A stretch of DNA of 6,247 nt from Burkholderiaceae bacterium (GTDB lineage Bacteria > Pseudomonadota > Gammaproteobacteria > Burkholderiales > Burkholderiaceae): NCBI GenBank assembly GCA_947371415.1, contig CANBPJ010000099.1, positions 1 to 6,247 of the forward strand, read 5' to 3'. The notes beneath the pieces were generated by a model that saw only the letters and a program-made list of their open reading frames with translations, was not told the DNA's origin and did not search any database. Position numbers and translations under genes: made by a program. Each line of letters begins with the position of its first letter. Position 1 is the stretch's first letter. Of the stretch, positions 1 to 6,247 are shown piece after piece.

Positions 1-536
1 GGATTTAAGCAGGCTAAGCAACTGGCATAAAAATCTTCACTGCATAGCTGGGGCGCCTGCCCTAACTTGGTGTACCCATCGATTAATAGTACATCAAACT
101 TCTCTTCAGTATTTCTGAAGTACTCAGCTCCATCTGCCTCCAAAACCTGAAAGCGTGAATCATTCTCGGGAACGTGGAACTTATCCTTTAATGCAATGAC
201 CCGAGCATTGTTTTCTAAAACTACGATGGAAGCATGGGGTAGATATTGGTGGCAGTACTTAGCTAGTGACCCACCACCCAGACCAATCATGGCAATATTT
301 TTGGGATTGCTGTGAAAGAGCAGAAATCCCATCATCGTCTCGGTGTAACTCACTACAAGACGTATGGGGGCCTGCATATCCATCAAGCTCTGGGTAGACT
401 CACTATCAAAATAGAGCGCCTTGAACTTATTGCTTTCGACGATGTACGGCTCACCCTGCGTCCCATCGAACTTTTCTTTTAACTTGGATAAGCTGTTTTG
501 CAGCGCCTGCAACTTGGATCCGCCAATTACTGACAT
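1..536 (-). CDS. Spermidine-synthase-like / SAM-dependent methyltransferase-fold protein, 3' end cut by window edge
   Basis: The 178 complete codons visible run from an ATG at 536 off the left edge. The protein resembles the polyamine-synthase-like Rossmann-fold proteins often annotated as 'spermidine synthase' in Burkholderiales. Visible landmarks are a glycine-rich nucleotide-binding loop (IGLGGGS, residues 84-90), an acidic residue ending the next strand (VVLENN, E108), an ADGAEYF segment (134-140) and a hydrophobic strand ending LLIDGY (150-155). True spermidine synthases usually carry GGGDG and a D-x-x-D-P active-site motif. Here the loop reads GGGSL and the active-site region reads DGYTK, so the second aspartate is replaced by threonine (T156). 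Aminopropyl transfer is therefore doubtful, and a different SAM-binding role is possible. There is no signal peptide or membrane segment in the visible part. The start is the only in-frame candidate after the upstream TGA at 564-566. It is preceded by a weak GGTGAG ribosome binding site. The fold is fairly certain; the substrate is unknown. Confidence 0.72.
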   Translation of the reverse strand, partial: MSVIGGSKLQALQNSLSKLKEKFDGTQGEPYIVESNKFKALYFDSESTQSLMDMQAPIRLVVSYTETMMGFLLFHSNPKNIAMIGLGGGSLAKYCHQYLPHASIVVLENNARVIALKDKFHVPENDSRFQVLEADGAEYFRNTEEKFDVLLIDGYTKLGQAPQLCSEDFYASCLACLN

Positions 537-572
537 TTGCTCACCATACTTGCAGAAGGCAAATCAACTCCA

Positions 573-619
573 CAGGGTATAGGACTCATCCCCCATGATA
601 AGGGATGGATCACACCCTG
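573..619 (-). repeat. Interrupted nested inverted repeat just after the glycerate kinase stop
   Basis: Two perfect 6-base stems are nested. The outer stem is cagggt (573-578) with accctg (614-619). The inner stem is catccc (587-592) with gggatg (602-607), around a 9-base loop. On the minus-strand transcript the outer stem begins three bases after the kinase TAG. No run of U follows, so it is not a standard intrinsic terminator. It could be a 3' stabilising or processing structure, a Rho-dependent end, or chance. The remainder of the 86-base spacer (537-622) holds only the weak ribosome binding site of the next gene and no convincing promoter. Confidence 0.4.
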
Positions 620-622
620 ATT

Positions 623-1930
623 CTAGGTAAGCAATACTGCGCGAAAGTCATTCACGTTGGTTCTGGTGGGGCCGGACACTATTAATGATCCAATTTTTTC
701 AAAGAACTCTGCTGAATTATGTTGTCTCAAAGAATCATGCAATGAAAGGTGTGCTGATTTTGCATGCCTAGCGGTATCAGGACCATAAATAGCCCCCGCA
801 CTCATTTCAGATCCATCAATGCCGTCACTATCGGCAGAGAGGGCATAAATTCCTTTTTTTCCCTTAATCGTATTGGCGAAGCTGAGTAAAAATTCCGTAT
901 TTCTACCCCCGCGACCAGACGTACAACCAGTAACAGTAGTCTCGCCACCACTGAGTAATAGCATCGGTCCAGTATGTCCATTTTGTAACTTTGACATCTG
1001 GATTGCAATTAGGCCAATAGTTTCACCAACTTCTTTTGCCTCTCCTTCCAAGGAGTCTGACAGTATGATTGCTTTAATTCCTTTAAGCTGAGAATAAGCC
1101 TCCGCCGCCTTTAGCAAATCATTAGATGAAGACATCACAATTGGTGGTGTTGCTTTCTCGAATATTGGGTTGGAGGGTTTTAATGTTTCCAGCTCACCAG
1201 TAAGTAATTTTTCCCTAATAGAATCTGAAATGCTGATCTGGTATTGCGCAATAATTTCTAAGGCATGCTGACAGGTCGTAGCATCGGGCAAAGTTGGGCC
1301 ACTAGCAATAATCGCAGGATCATCTCCAGGAATATCAGACACCAGATAGGTTGTTACCATCGCATCTTTGCAGAGCTTCAACAATCTCCCGCCTTTCACT
1401 TTGGATAAATGCTTACGAACACAGTTCATCTCATGAATATTGGCGCCTGAAGCCAGCAACTGGCGATTAATATCCTGCTTATCATTCAAGGTAATGCCAT
1501 CTGCAGGTAGCGACATCAGCGCCGACCCACCGCCTGAGAATAAGCAAATCACATGATCATCTGCTTTGATATCAGACAATAGACTCAACATTGCATGGGC
1601 TTCTTTGCCCCCCGAATCGTCTGGTACTGGATGCGCTGCTTCGACAACCTTGATTCTTTCGCAGGCAATTCCATGCCCATAACGTGTAATCACCCGACCC
1701 TCAATTTTGGCAAAGTCTTCCGGACTCCAATAAAGATTCGCAGCATCCTCAAAGGATTTGGCCATTAAGCCAGATGCTTTGCCAGCCCCAATCACTATCA
1801 ACCTGCCCTTTGGCGGCGTTGGGAAGGTGTCACTTAAGGCCACAAAGTTTGGTTTAGCCGCCTCAATGGCAACATCAAACATGTCTTTTAAGAAATTAAT
1901 ATTATTGTCTTGATTTAATTCAGTTTTCAT
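623..1930 (-). CDS. ttuD: Glycerate 2-kinase, DUF4147/MOFRL family (TtuD/GckA type)
   Basis: This kinase phosphorylates D-glycerate with ATP to 2-phosphoglycerate in the cytoplasm, feeding lower glycolysis. At 435 residues it is full length for the family. The N-terminal DUF4147 region contains IGAGKAS (47-53, with K51), FSGGGSALM (131-139), NCVRKHLSKVKGGRL (169-183) and SDIPGDDPAIIASGPT (198-213). The C-terminal MOFRL domain contains SGGETTVTG (327-335), GRGGRNTE (339-346), DSDGIDG (367-373) and GPTRTNVND (420-428). The ATG at 1930 is two bases after the ppc stop, so translation is probably coupled. The family is structurally unrelated to the GarK/GlxK kinases. Enzymes of this group are often labelled hydroxypyruvate reductase (ttuD) in older annotation, but the established activity of the fold is glycerate 2-kinase. 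Its neighbours (hyi, garR) supply glycerate. The symbol is by family convention; gckA would be equally acceptable. Confidence 0.93.
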   Translation of the reverse strand: MKTELNQDNNINFLKDMFDVAIEAAKPNFVALSDTFPTPPKGRLIVIGAGKASGLMAKSFEDAANLYWSPEDFAKIEGRVITRYGHGIACERIKVVEAAHPVPDDSGGKEAHAMLSLLSDIKADDHVICLFSGGGSALMSLPADGITLNDKQDINRQLLASGANIHEMNCVRKHLSKVKGGRLLKLCKDAMVTTYLVSDIPGDDPAIIASGPTLPDATTCQHALEIIAQYQISISDSIREKLLTGELETLKPSNPIFEKATPPIVMSSSNDLLKAAEAYSQLKGIKAIILSDSLEGEAKEVGETIGLIAIQMSKLQNGHTGPMLLLSGGETTVTGCTSGRGGRNTEFLLSFANTIKGKKGIYALSADSDGIDGSEMSAGAIYGPDTARHAKSAHLSLHDSLRQHNSAEFFEKIGSLIVSGPTRTNVNDFRAVLLT

Positions 1931-1932
1931 AT

Positions 1933-4758
1933 TTACCCTGTATTACGTAGTCCGGCAGCTATGCCATTGATAGAAATGTGGATACCTCTTTGCGCAGCTT
2001 CATTGCCGTCACCCTTCCGACAACTTTTAATTAACTCAATCTGAAGACGGTGCAGTGGATAGATATAAGGCATACGTCGCCGAATAGATTCCGCCAACTC
2101 TGGCGCATTGGCCAAACGCGTTTTATTGCCGGTAATTAACTCTATGGCGGCGATCGTTTTATGCCACTCCACCTGAATTCTTGAAAATATTTCTTGACGC
2201 ATCGCCTGGTCTTCGACCAGCTCCCCATAAGCATCTGCTATCGACAGATCGCTTTTTGATAACGCCATATCAATATTCGAGATTAGCGTCGTGAAAAAGG
2301 GCCACTCTGCGTACATTCTCTTCAACAGCAAAAGGGTTTGATGGGTACTTCTGGTTGAAGTCTGTTCCATTAAGGCCTCAATAGCAGAACCCAAGCCGAA
2401 CCAGCCTGGCAAAGTGAGGCGGCATTGTGCCCAGCTAAATCCCCAGGGAATAGCGCGTAAATCATCAATTTGCATGCCCGCTTTCCGAGAAGATGGTCTT
2501 GAGCCAAGATTTAATTTAGCAATCTCCTGGATAGGAGTGGCGCCAAAAAAGTATTCGGAGAATCCCGGCGTCTCATACACCAGACTCCGATAAGCAAGCA
2601 TGCTGCTTTCTGACAGCAGGCTTGCAGCATTCCAAAATTCTTCTGGAGGTATGCTCACTCCAGAAAGTAGGCTGGCCTCTAGCGTTGCCGCCAACAATAC
2701 CTCTAAATTACGTTTTCCAATTTTGGGATTGGAATACTTTGAGCCTATAACCTCCCCTTGCTCAGTGAGGCGAATTTGACCTTGGACCGAACCCAAAGGC
2801 TGGGCAAGAATCGCGTCATAACTTGGACCACCACCACGCCCAACAGTACCACCTCTACCGTGAGCCATTCTCAGGCGGATGCCCTTGCCAACTCCCTCCC
2901 CGAAGACCGCTGACAATGTGAGCTCAGCACAATAGAGCTCCCAATTACTGGTAAATATTCCTCCATCCTTATTGCTATCTGAATAGCCAAGAACAATATC
3001 TTGCTCAGCGCCCGATCGCTTGATCATGTCCAAGACTCCAGGAATGGCATAAAAGTCCTGAATAATTTGACTTGAATTACGCAAATCCGCGATGGTCTCG
3101 AACAATGGGGAAATAATGAGTTGGCACTGAGCAGCATTTTTTAGGGTGCCGCTAAATAACCCACCCTCTTTCTGCAACAACAAAACTTCTAGAAGGTCGC
3201 TGACGGTTTCGGTATGACTAATAATGTAATGACGAATTGCTTCTTCACCATAGAGCTCCCTCATAGACTTGGCGACAGAAAAAATCTCCAGTTCCGATTG
3301 AGCAAGCTTGCTATATGGAAAGTTGGGTACCTTGAGTAAGCTAGCATCATTTAGCGATGAGATCAAGATGGCTTGCCTTTGCTCTTCACCTAAACTCGAG
3401 TAATCTTTCTCAATTTCTGCAGCCTTGAGCAACTCAGAAATCACCTGTTCATGCTTATCGGAGCTCTGGCGCAAATCGACGGTAGCCAGATGAAAACCAA
3501 ATACCTTAACCGACCTAATGAGTGATTGGAGGCGCCGATCCTCTAAGGCCTGTGGTGCGAATACCTGAAGTGAATGTGCAATTACCTGTAGATCGTCAAT
3601 GAGCTCTGCTGGATGCTTGTATCGAGGCGACTGACTATCCTCAAACCCTTGAGGGCCAACATTCATTAAATTATGCAAGGTCTCACTCAAGCGGAGATGC
3701 ATTCCTACTAAAGCCTTGCGATAGGGCTCATTAGCCCTGTGGGCATTCCCATCAGACGACTTATCTGCCAACGCCTTGAGCTCTGGGGTGGTAGCAACTA
3801 AGAACTCAGATAAGGATAGCTCTCTAGTTAAAAGCTGGATTTCCTTAAGGTAATGCTGGCAAATGAGAGTCCCTTGGCTGCGCATTGCATACTCCAGACT
3901 ACGAGCATCTACATTGGGATTACCATCTCGATCCCCGCCAATCCATTGACCCATTCGTAAAAAAGATGAGGGTAACTGTTGGCCAAGTAATTTTTCTAAC
4001 TGTTCGTATATTTTGGGAATTTCAGTTAAGAATGTGCACTCGTAATATGACAGCACATTCTCAATTTCATCGGCAACCGTCAATGTGGAGCGGCGCAATA
4101 ACCTGGTGTGCCAGATTTGAATAATTCGAGATTGAATTTTAAGTGCGTTGTCCTCCAACTGCCTTTCCAATAATAAATCCCTAGTCACTCCAGCATATAG
4201 AGCCTGCAGATGAATCTGCTCGCGCTCTGATAGCAATTCAGCAATACAGCGCTCTGCATCTAAGATGCTTTTTCTCTGCACCTCGGTAGGATGCGCCGTC
4301 AGAATCGGAGAAATAAAGCTATCGCTTAAGGAAAGGGCAATCGAGTCATTATCAATACCCGCTGAACGTAAGCGCTCAATGCTGAGCTTAATGCTCCCAT
4401 TCTGAAACTCACCCATTCTCTCTTCAAGCTCTAGTTGACGAGCAAAGTAACGGTCTTCTGCTAAATTTTCTAAGTGGCTGTAATAGGCCAGAGCCCGCAA
4501 GACCGTATTGATATCGTCTGGGGATAACCCCCTGAGCACACTTAATAATTTCTCTTTGGCGTTATCCGGAGTTTCTGAATACAACTCCTTCGAATACCGC
4601 CTAAGGGACGCAATAGCAGTATTGACATCATCACCCTCCTGACTTCGAATGACGTCACTCAACATTTGCCTTAATAAGGCTACCTCGGCATTAAATTGAT
4701 CCTGATTACTGGACTGCTTAACGACAGGATCAGCTAGCGCAGGAGAAGTATTGTGCAA
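1933..4758 (-). CDS. ppc: Phosphoenolpyruvate carboxylase
   Basis: PEP carboxylase makes oxaloacetate from PEP and bicarbonate, using Mg2+ or Mn2+, and refills the TCA cycle. The protein is complete at 941 residues (E. coli 883). Signatures in order are LTAHPTEV (153-160) with catalytic H156, GGDRDGNP (274-281), GYSDSNKDGG (591-600), the HGRGGTVGRGGGP loop (633-645), LRAIPW (767-772) and the C-terminal RNTG (938-941), whose counterpart in E. coli helps bind the aspartate inhibitor. The TSNWELY stretch (603-609) and GSRPSSRK (752-759) recall alphaproteobacterial and actinobacterial enzymes more than the E. coli form (remembered, not searched). The residue before HGRGG is alanine instead of the usual phenylalanine. 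The start is a TTG: no ATG or GTG exists in frame between the garR stop and the conserved core, and M32 lies within that core. The ribosome binding site is poor. The gene sits between garR and glycerate kinase in the same orientation. Confidence 0.97.
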   Translation of the reverse strand: MHNTSPALADPVVKQSSNQDQFNAEVALLRQMLSDVIRSQEGDDVNTAIASLRRYSKELYSETPDNAKEKLLSVLRGLSPDDINTVLRALAYYSHLENLAEDRYFARQLELEERMGEFQNGSIKLSIERLRSAGIDNDSIALSLSDSFISPILTAHPTEVQRKSILDAERCIAELLSEREQIHLQALYAGVTRDLLLERQLEDNALKIQSRIIQIWHTRLLRRSTLTVADEIENVLSYYECTFLTEIPKIYEQLEKLLGQQLPSSFLRMGQWIGGDRDGNPNVDARSLEYAMRSQGTLICQHYLKEIQLLTRELSLSEFLVATTPELKALADKSSDGNAHRANEPYRKALVGMHLRLSETLHNLMNVGPQGFEDSQSPRYKHPAELIDDLQVIAHSLQVFAPQALEDRRLQSLIRSVKVFGFHLATVDLRQSSDKHEQVISELLKAAEIEKDYSSLGEEQRQAILISSLNDASLLKVPNFPYSKLAQSELEIFSVAKSMRELYGEEAIRHYIISHTETVSDLLEVLLLQKEGGLFSGTLKNAAQCQLIISPLFETIADLRNSSQIIQDFYAIPGVLDMIKRSGAEQDIVLGYSDSNKDGGIFTSNWELYCAELTLSAVFGEGVGKGIRLRMAHGRGGTVGRGGGPSYDAILAQPLGSVQGQIRLTEQGEVIGSKYSNPKIGKRNLEVLLAATLEASLLSGVSIPPEEFWNAASLLSESSMLAYRSLVYETPGFSEYFFGATPIQEIAKLNLGSRPSSRKAGMQIDDLRAIPWGFSWAQCRLTLPGWFGLGSAIEALMEQTSTRSTHQTLLLLKRMYAEWPFFTTLISNIDMALSKSDLSIADAYGELVEDQAMRQEIFSRIQVEWHKTIAAIELITGNKTRLANAPELAESIRRRMPYIYPLHRLQIELIKSCRKGDGNEAAQRGIHISINGIAAGLRNTG
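1936..1939 (-). promoter_or_regulatory. Ribosome binding site of glycerate kinase inside the last codons of ppc
   Basis: On the minus strand the final ppc codons ACA GGG TAA supply an AGGG Shine-Dalgarno core five bases before the kinase ATG. The ribosome finishing PEP carboxylase therefore sits on the kinase start, which suggests coupled translation of the two enzymes. This site also supports the ATG at 1930 over later starts. Confidence 0.6.
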
Positions 4759-4794
4759 GATGGTAGTACGCTCTAGGATGAGGGTGACTGCTTC

Positions 4795-5691
4795 TTAAAC
4801 CTTCTGCCCAATTTCAAAGTTCGCCATCTTCTCTAGGGCCTTGACCATGGCGGAATGATCCCAAGCTTTACCACCATGAGCGCTACAAGAGTTGAGCAAC
4901 TCTTGAGCTGTAGCCGTATTTGGTAATGAGACCCCTAATGCTTTGGCACTACTGAGTGCAAGATTAAGGTCTTTTTGGTGTAACTCAATCCTAAAACCAG
5001 GATCAAAGGTTCTTTTGATCATGCGCTCACCATGCACTTCTAAGATCTTGGAGCTAGCAAAGCCCCCCATGAGTGCCTCGCGGACCTTAGCGGGATCTGC
5101 TCCGGCTTTGGATGCAAAGACCAGCGCTTCGGCAACTGCTTCAATGTTTAAGGCCACAATGATTTGATTGGCTACTTTGGTAATCTGACCGGCGCCATTG
5201 CCGCCTACTAAAGTAATGTTCTTGCCCATTAACTCAAATACGGGTTTTACCTTGGCAAAAGTCTCTTGGCTGCCACCCACCATGATGGTGAGGGTTGCAC
5301 CCTTGGCTCCAAGTTGACCGCCAGAGACTGGCGCATCTAGATACTCACATCCCAGCGCATTCATTTGCTTGGCAAACTCTTTGGTCTCAATGGGGGATAT
5401 TGAGCTCATATCCACCACGATCTTACCCTTGCCAAGGCCAGCAGCAATGCCGTTCTGTCCAAAGAGTACTTTTTCTACATCCGGTGTATCGGGCACCATG
5501 GTGATGATGATGTCTGCCTGACTAGCCACTTCAGCAGGACTAGCGCAGACGATCGCTGCGCTCTGAGCGAGCTCTTCTGGCACCTTGCTGCGAGTATTGA
5601 TGAAGACCTCATGACCAGCAGCCACTAAATGGCCCGCCATCGGGGCACCCATAATTCCGAGACCAACAAAACCGAGTTTTAATTTACTCAT
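4795..5691 (-). CDS. garR: 2-hydroxy-3-oxopropionate (tartronate semialdehyde) reductase
   Basis: This cytoplasmic NAD(P)H-dependent enzyme of the beta-hydroxyacid dehydrogenase family reduces tartronate semialdehyde to D-glycerate. At 298 residues it is the normal family length. The N-terminal Rossmann domain opens with the dinucleotide loop GFVGLGIMGAPMAG (7-20). The substrate signature APVSGG spans 120-125 with S123. The catalytic lysine is K172 in GQITKVANQ (168-176), with N176 nearby, and HQKDL (238-242) contributes K240. The family also contains 3-hydroxyisobutyrate dehydrogenase. The tartronate semialdehyde assignment rests on the close similarity to GarR/GlxR and on hyi directly upstream and glycerate kinase downstream. 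The symbol glxR would be equally suitable for a glyoxylate operon. The ATG at 5691 has a good AGGA site. The TAA stop is followed by 36 bases before the ppc start, in the same frame. Confidence 0.93.
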   Translation of the reverse strand: MSKLKLGFVGLGIMGAPMAGHLVAAGHEVFINTRSKVPEELAQSAAIVCASPAEVASQADIIITMVPDTPDVEKVLFGQNGIAAGLGKGKIVVDMSSISPIETKEFAKQMNALGCEYLDAPVSGGQLGAKGATLTIMVGGSQETFAKVKPVFELMGKNITLVGGNGAGQITKVANQIIVALNIEAVAEALVFASKAGADPAKVREALMGGFASSKILEVHGERMIKRTFDPGFRIELHQKDLNLALSSAKALGVSLPNTATAQELLNSCSAHGGKAWDHSAMVKALEKMANFEIGQKV

Positions 5692-5699
5692 GACTGCAT

Positions 5700-5703
5700 T
5701 CCT
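5700..5703 (-). promoter_or_regulatory. Ribosome binding site of garR
   Basis: The minus strand reads TTAGGAATGCAGTC directly before the ATG, giving an AGGA core eight bases from the start codon. It is the clearest ribosome binding site in the window and fixes the garR start. Confidence 0.6.
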
Positions 5704-5721
5704 AATAGGTTATTTTTTAAT

Positions 5722-5733
5722 GTGTATTTACAC
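5722..5733. repeat. 12-base near-palindrome gtgta-tt-tacac between hyi and garR
   Basis: Two 5-base arms are perfectly inverted around a 2-base centre, in the AT-rich 58-base gap between hyi and garR. The inner TGTA..TACA layout resembles the short GT..AC operators of GntR-family regulators, but so short a palindrome can arise by chance. No good sigma-70 promoter is placed against it, so an operator role is only a suggestion. Confidence 0.25.
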
Positions 5734-5749
5734 GGGCTCTGTTGAGCAA

Positions 5750-6247
5750 TCAATCTTGCTCGTACTGACCCATCCACCCAAGACCAGCTTCTGTGGTTCT
5801 GAGGGGCTTGTATTCGCAGCCGATATAGCCGGGATAGTTCAGGCGATCTAATAGATCAAAGAGATAGGCGTAGTTAATTTCGCCAGTCCCGGGTTCATTA
5901 CGCCCTGGGTTGTCCGCCAGCTGGATGTGTGCAATTTTGCTCAAATACTTTTGGATGGTATTGGCCAACTCCCCTTCCATCCGCTGGGCATGGTAGATGT
6001 CGTACTGTAGGTAAGCATTATCAGCGGCAACTGCATCTAAGATGGCGATGCCCTGCTCTGTTTTGGAAAGATAAAAGCCGGGGATATCAAAGGTGTTGAT
6101 TGGTTCAATCAGGAGTTTGAGACCCGCTTTTTTCAGCTCGCTCGCCGCATACTGAAGATTGCCTACCAAGGTATCGTGTAGCACTTGTGGATCAACCCCT
6201 GCTGGGGCTTTACCAGCTAAGCAGTTCAATTGTGGAACGCCAAGGAT
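5750..6247 (-). CDS. hyi: Hydroxypyruvate isomerase, N-terminus beyond window edge
   Basis: This enzyme interconverts hydroxypyruvate and tartronate semialdehyde and belongs to the xylose-isomerase-like TIM-barrel family. The last 165 residues are visible. About 93 N-terminal residues of the usual ~258 lie outside, judging from the E. coli protein. Strong landmarks are NCLAGKAPAGV, LIEPINTFDIPGFYL with the metal/catalytic glutamate, YDIYHAQRMEGEL, IQLADNPGRNEPGTGEINY, and the C-terminal GCEYKP followed by TTEAGLGWM with the second catalytic glutamate. These match Hyi closely and separate it from generic sugar-phosphate isomerases. The frame is open to the window edge; the six residues before LNCLAG read ILGVPQ, so the TTG at 6229 is an internal leucine. 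The TGA stop is 58 bases before garR. Glyoxylate carboligase (gcl) is the expected upstream neighbour, which cannot be confirmed here. Confidence 0.95.
   Translation of the reverse strand: MLGVPQLNCLAGKAPAGVDPQVLHDTLVGNLQYAASELKKAGLKLLIEPINTFDIPGFYLSKTEQGIAILDAVAADNAYLQYDIYHAQRMEGELANTIQKYLSKIAHIQLADNPGRNEPGTGEINYAYLFDLLDRLNYPGYIGCEYKPLRTTEAGLGWMGQYEQD

Noticed and set aside
573..619. Intrinsic (Rho-independent) terminator
   Set aside because: The stems are interrupted and no U run follows on the minus-strand transcript, so it is reported only as an inverted repeat.
537..622. Sigma-70 promoter for the spermidine-synthase-like gene
   Set aside because: A TATACC candidate has only a TTATCA about 14 bases upstream, which is too close, and no better pair is visible.
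802..1091. Small open frames overlapping the glycerate kinase gene on both strands
   Set aside because: They lie inside a strongly supported gene, show no recognisable motifs and have no independent ribosome binding site.
3885..4124. Plus-strand open frame inside ppc
   Set aside because: It is antisense to the conserved PEP carboxylase core, with composition that looks like a reverse-strand shadow and no known domain.
4759..4794. Frameshift or sequencing error hiding an ATG start for ppc
   Set aside because: The garR C-terminus and the ppc N-terminal region both read cleanly in frame. A TTG start explains the data without an error, though this cannot be fully excluded.
4943..5504. Plus-strand open frames inside garR
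   Set aside because: They are antisense shadows of a complete, motif-bearing reductase gene.
6227..6229. TTG as the start codon of hyi
   Set aside because: The frame stays open upstream to the window edge (ILGVPQ before LNCLAG), and homologous Hyi proteins continue through this region, so it is an internal leucine.

Overview
The window looks like a moderate-GC betaproteobacterium of the Burkholderiaceae, most likely Polynucleobacter or a close relative. This is inferred from remembered protein style and from base composition that looks to be in the mid-40s % GC. No rRNA or other taxonomic marker is present. All convincing genes lie on the minus strand and are tightly packed, so transcription runs from high to low coordinates.

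In transcription order, the window opens inside hyi (hydroxypyruvate isomerase; its N-terminus lies beyond base 6247). It continues with a tartronate semialdehyde reductase of the GarR/GlxR type (4795-5691), a full-length phosphoenolpyruvate carboxylase, ppc (1933-4758), and a MOFRL-type glycerate 2-kinase (623-1930). After an 86-base spacer comes a spermidine-synthase-like Rossmann-fold protein (start at 536) that runs off the left edge. Gaps between the four metabolic genes are 58, 36 and 2 bases, and no intrinsic terminator separates them, which fits one operon.

The four metabolic genes form a carbon route. Glyoxylate is condensed to tartronate semialdehyde by glyoxylate carboligase, whose gene (gcl) is not in the window but is expected upstream. 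Hyi interconverts hydroxypyruvate and tartronate semialdehyde, GarR reduces the semialdehyde to D-glycerate, and the kinase makes 2-phosphoglycerate. Housekeeping enolase then gives PEP, and PEP carboxylase fixes bicarbonate to make oxaloacetate. Placing ppc between the reductase and the kinase ties glyoxylate/glycerate assimilation to refilling of the TCA cycle, and resembles the lower half of the serine cycle.

The rest is modest. PEP carboxylase has a forced TTG start with a poor ribosome binding site, in the same frame as the upstream gene. An interrupted nested inverted repeat sits just after the kinase stop codon, and a 12-base near-palindrome lies between hyi and garR. The spermidine-synthase-like protein lacks the usual aminopropyltransferase signature residues. 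I found no mobile element, CRISPR array, tRNA, rRNA or clearly new system. Apart from the novelty of gene order, the window reads as ordinary central metabolism.
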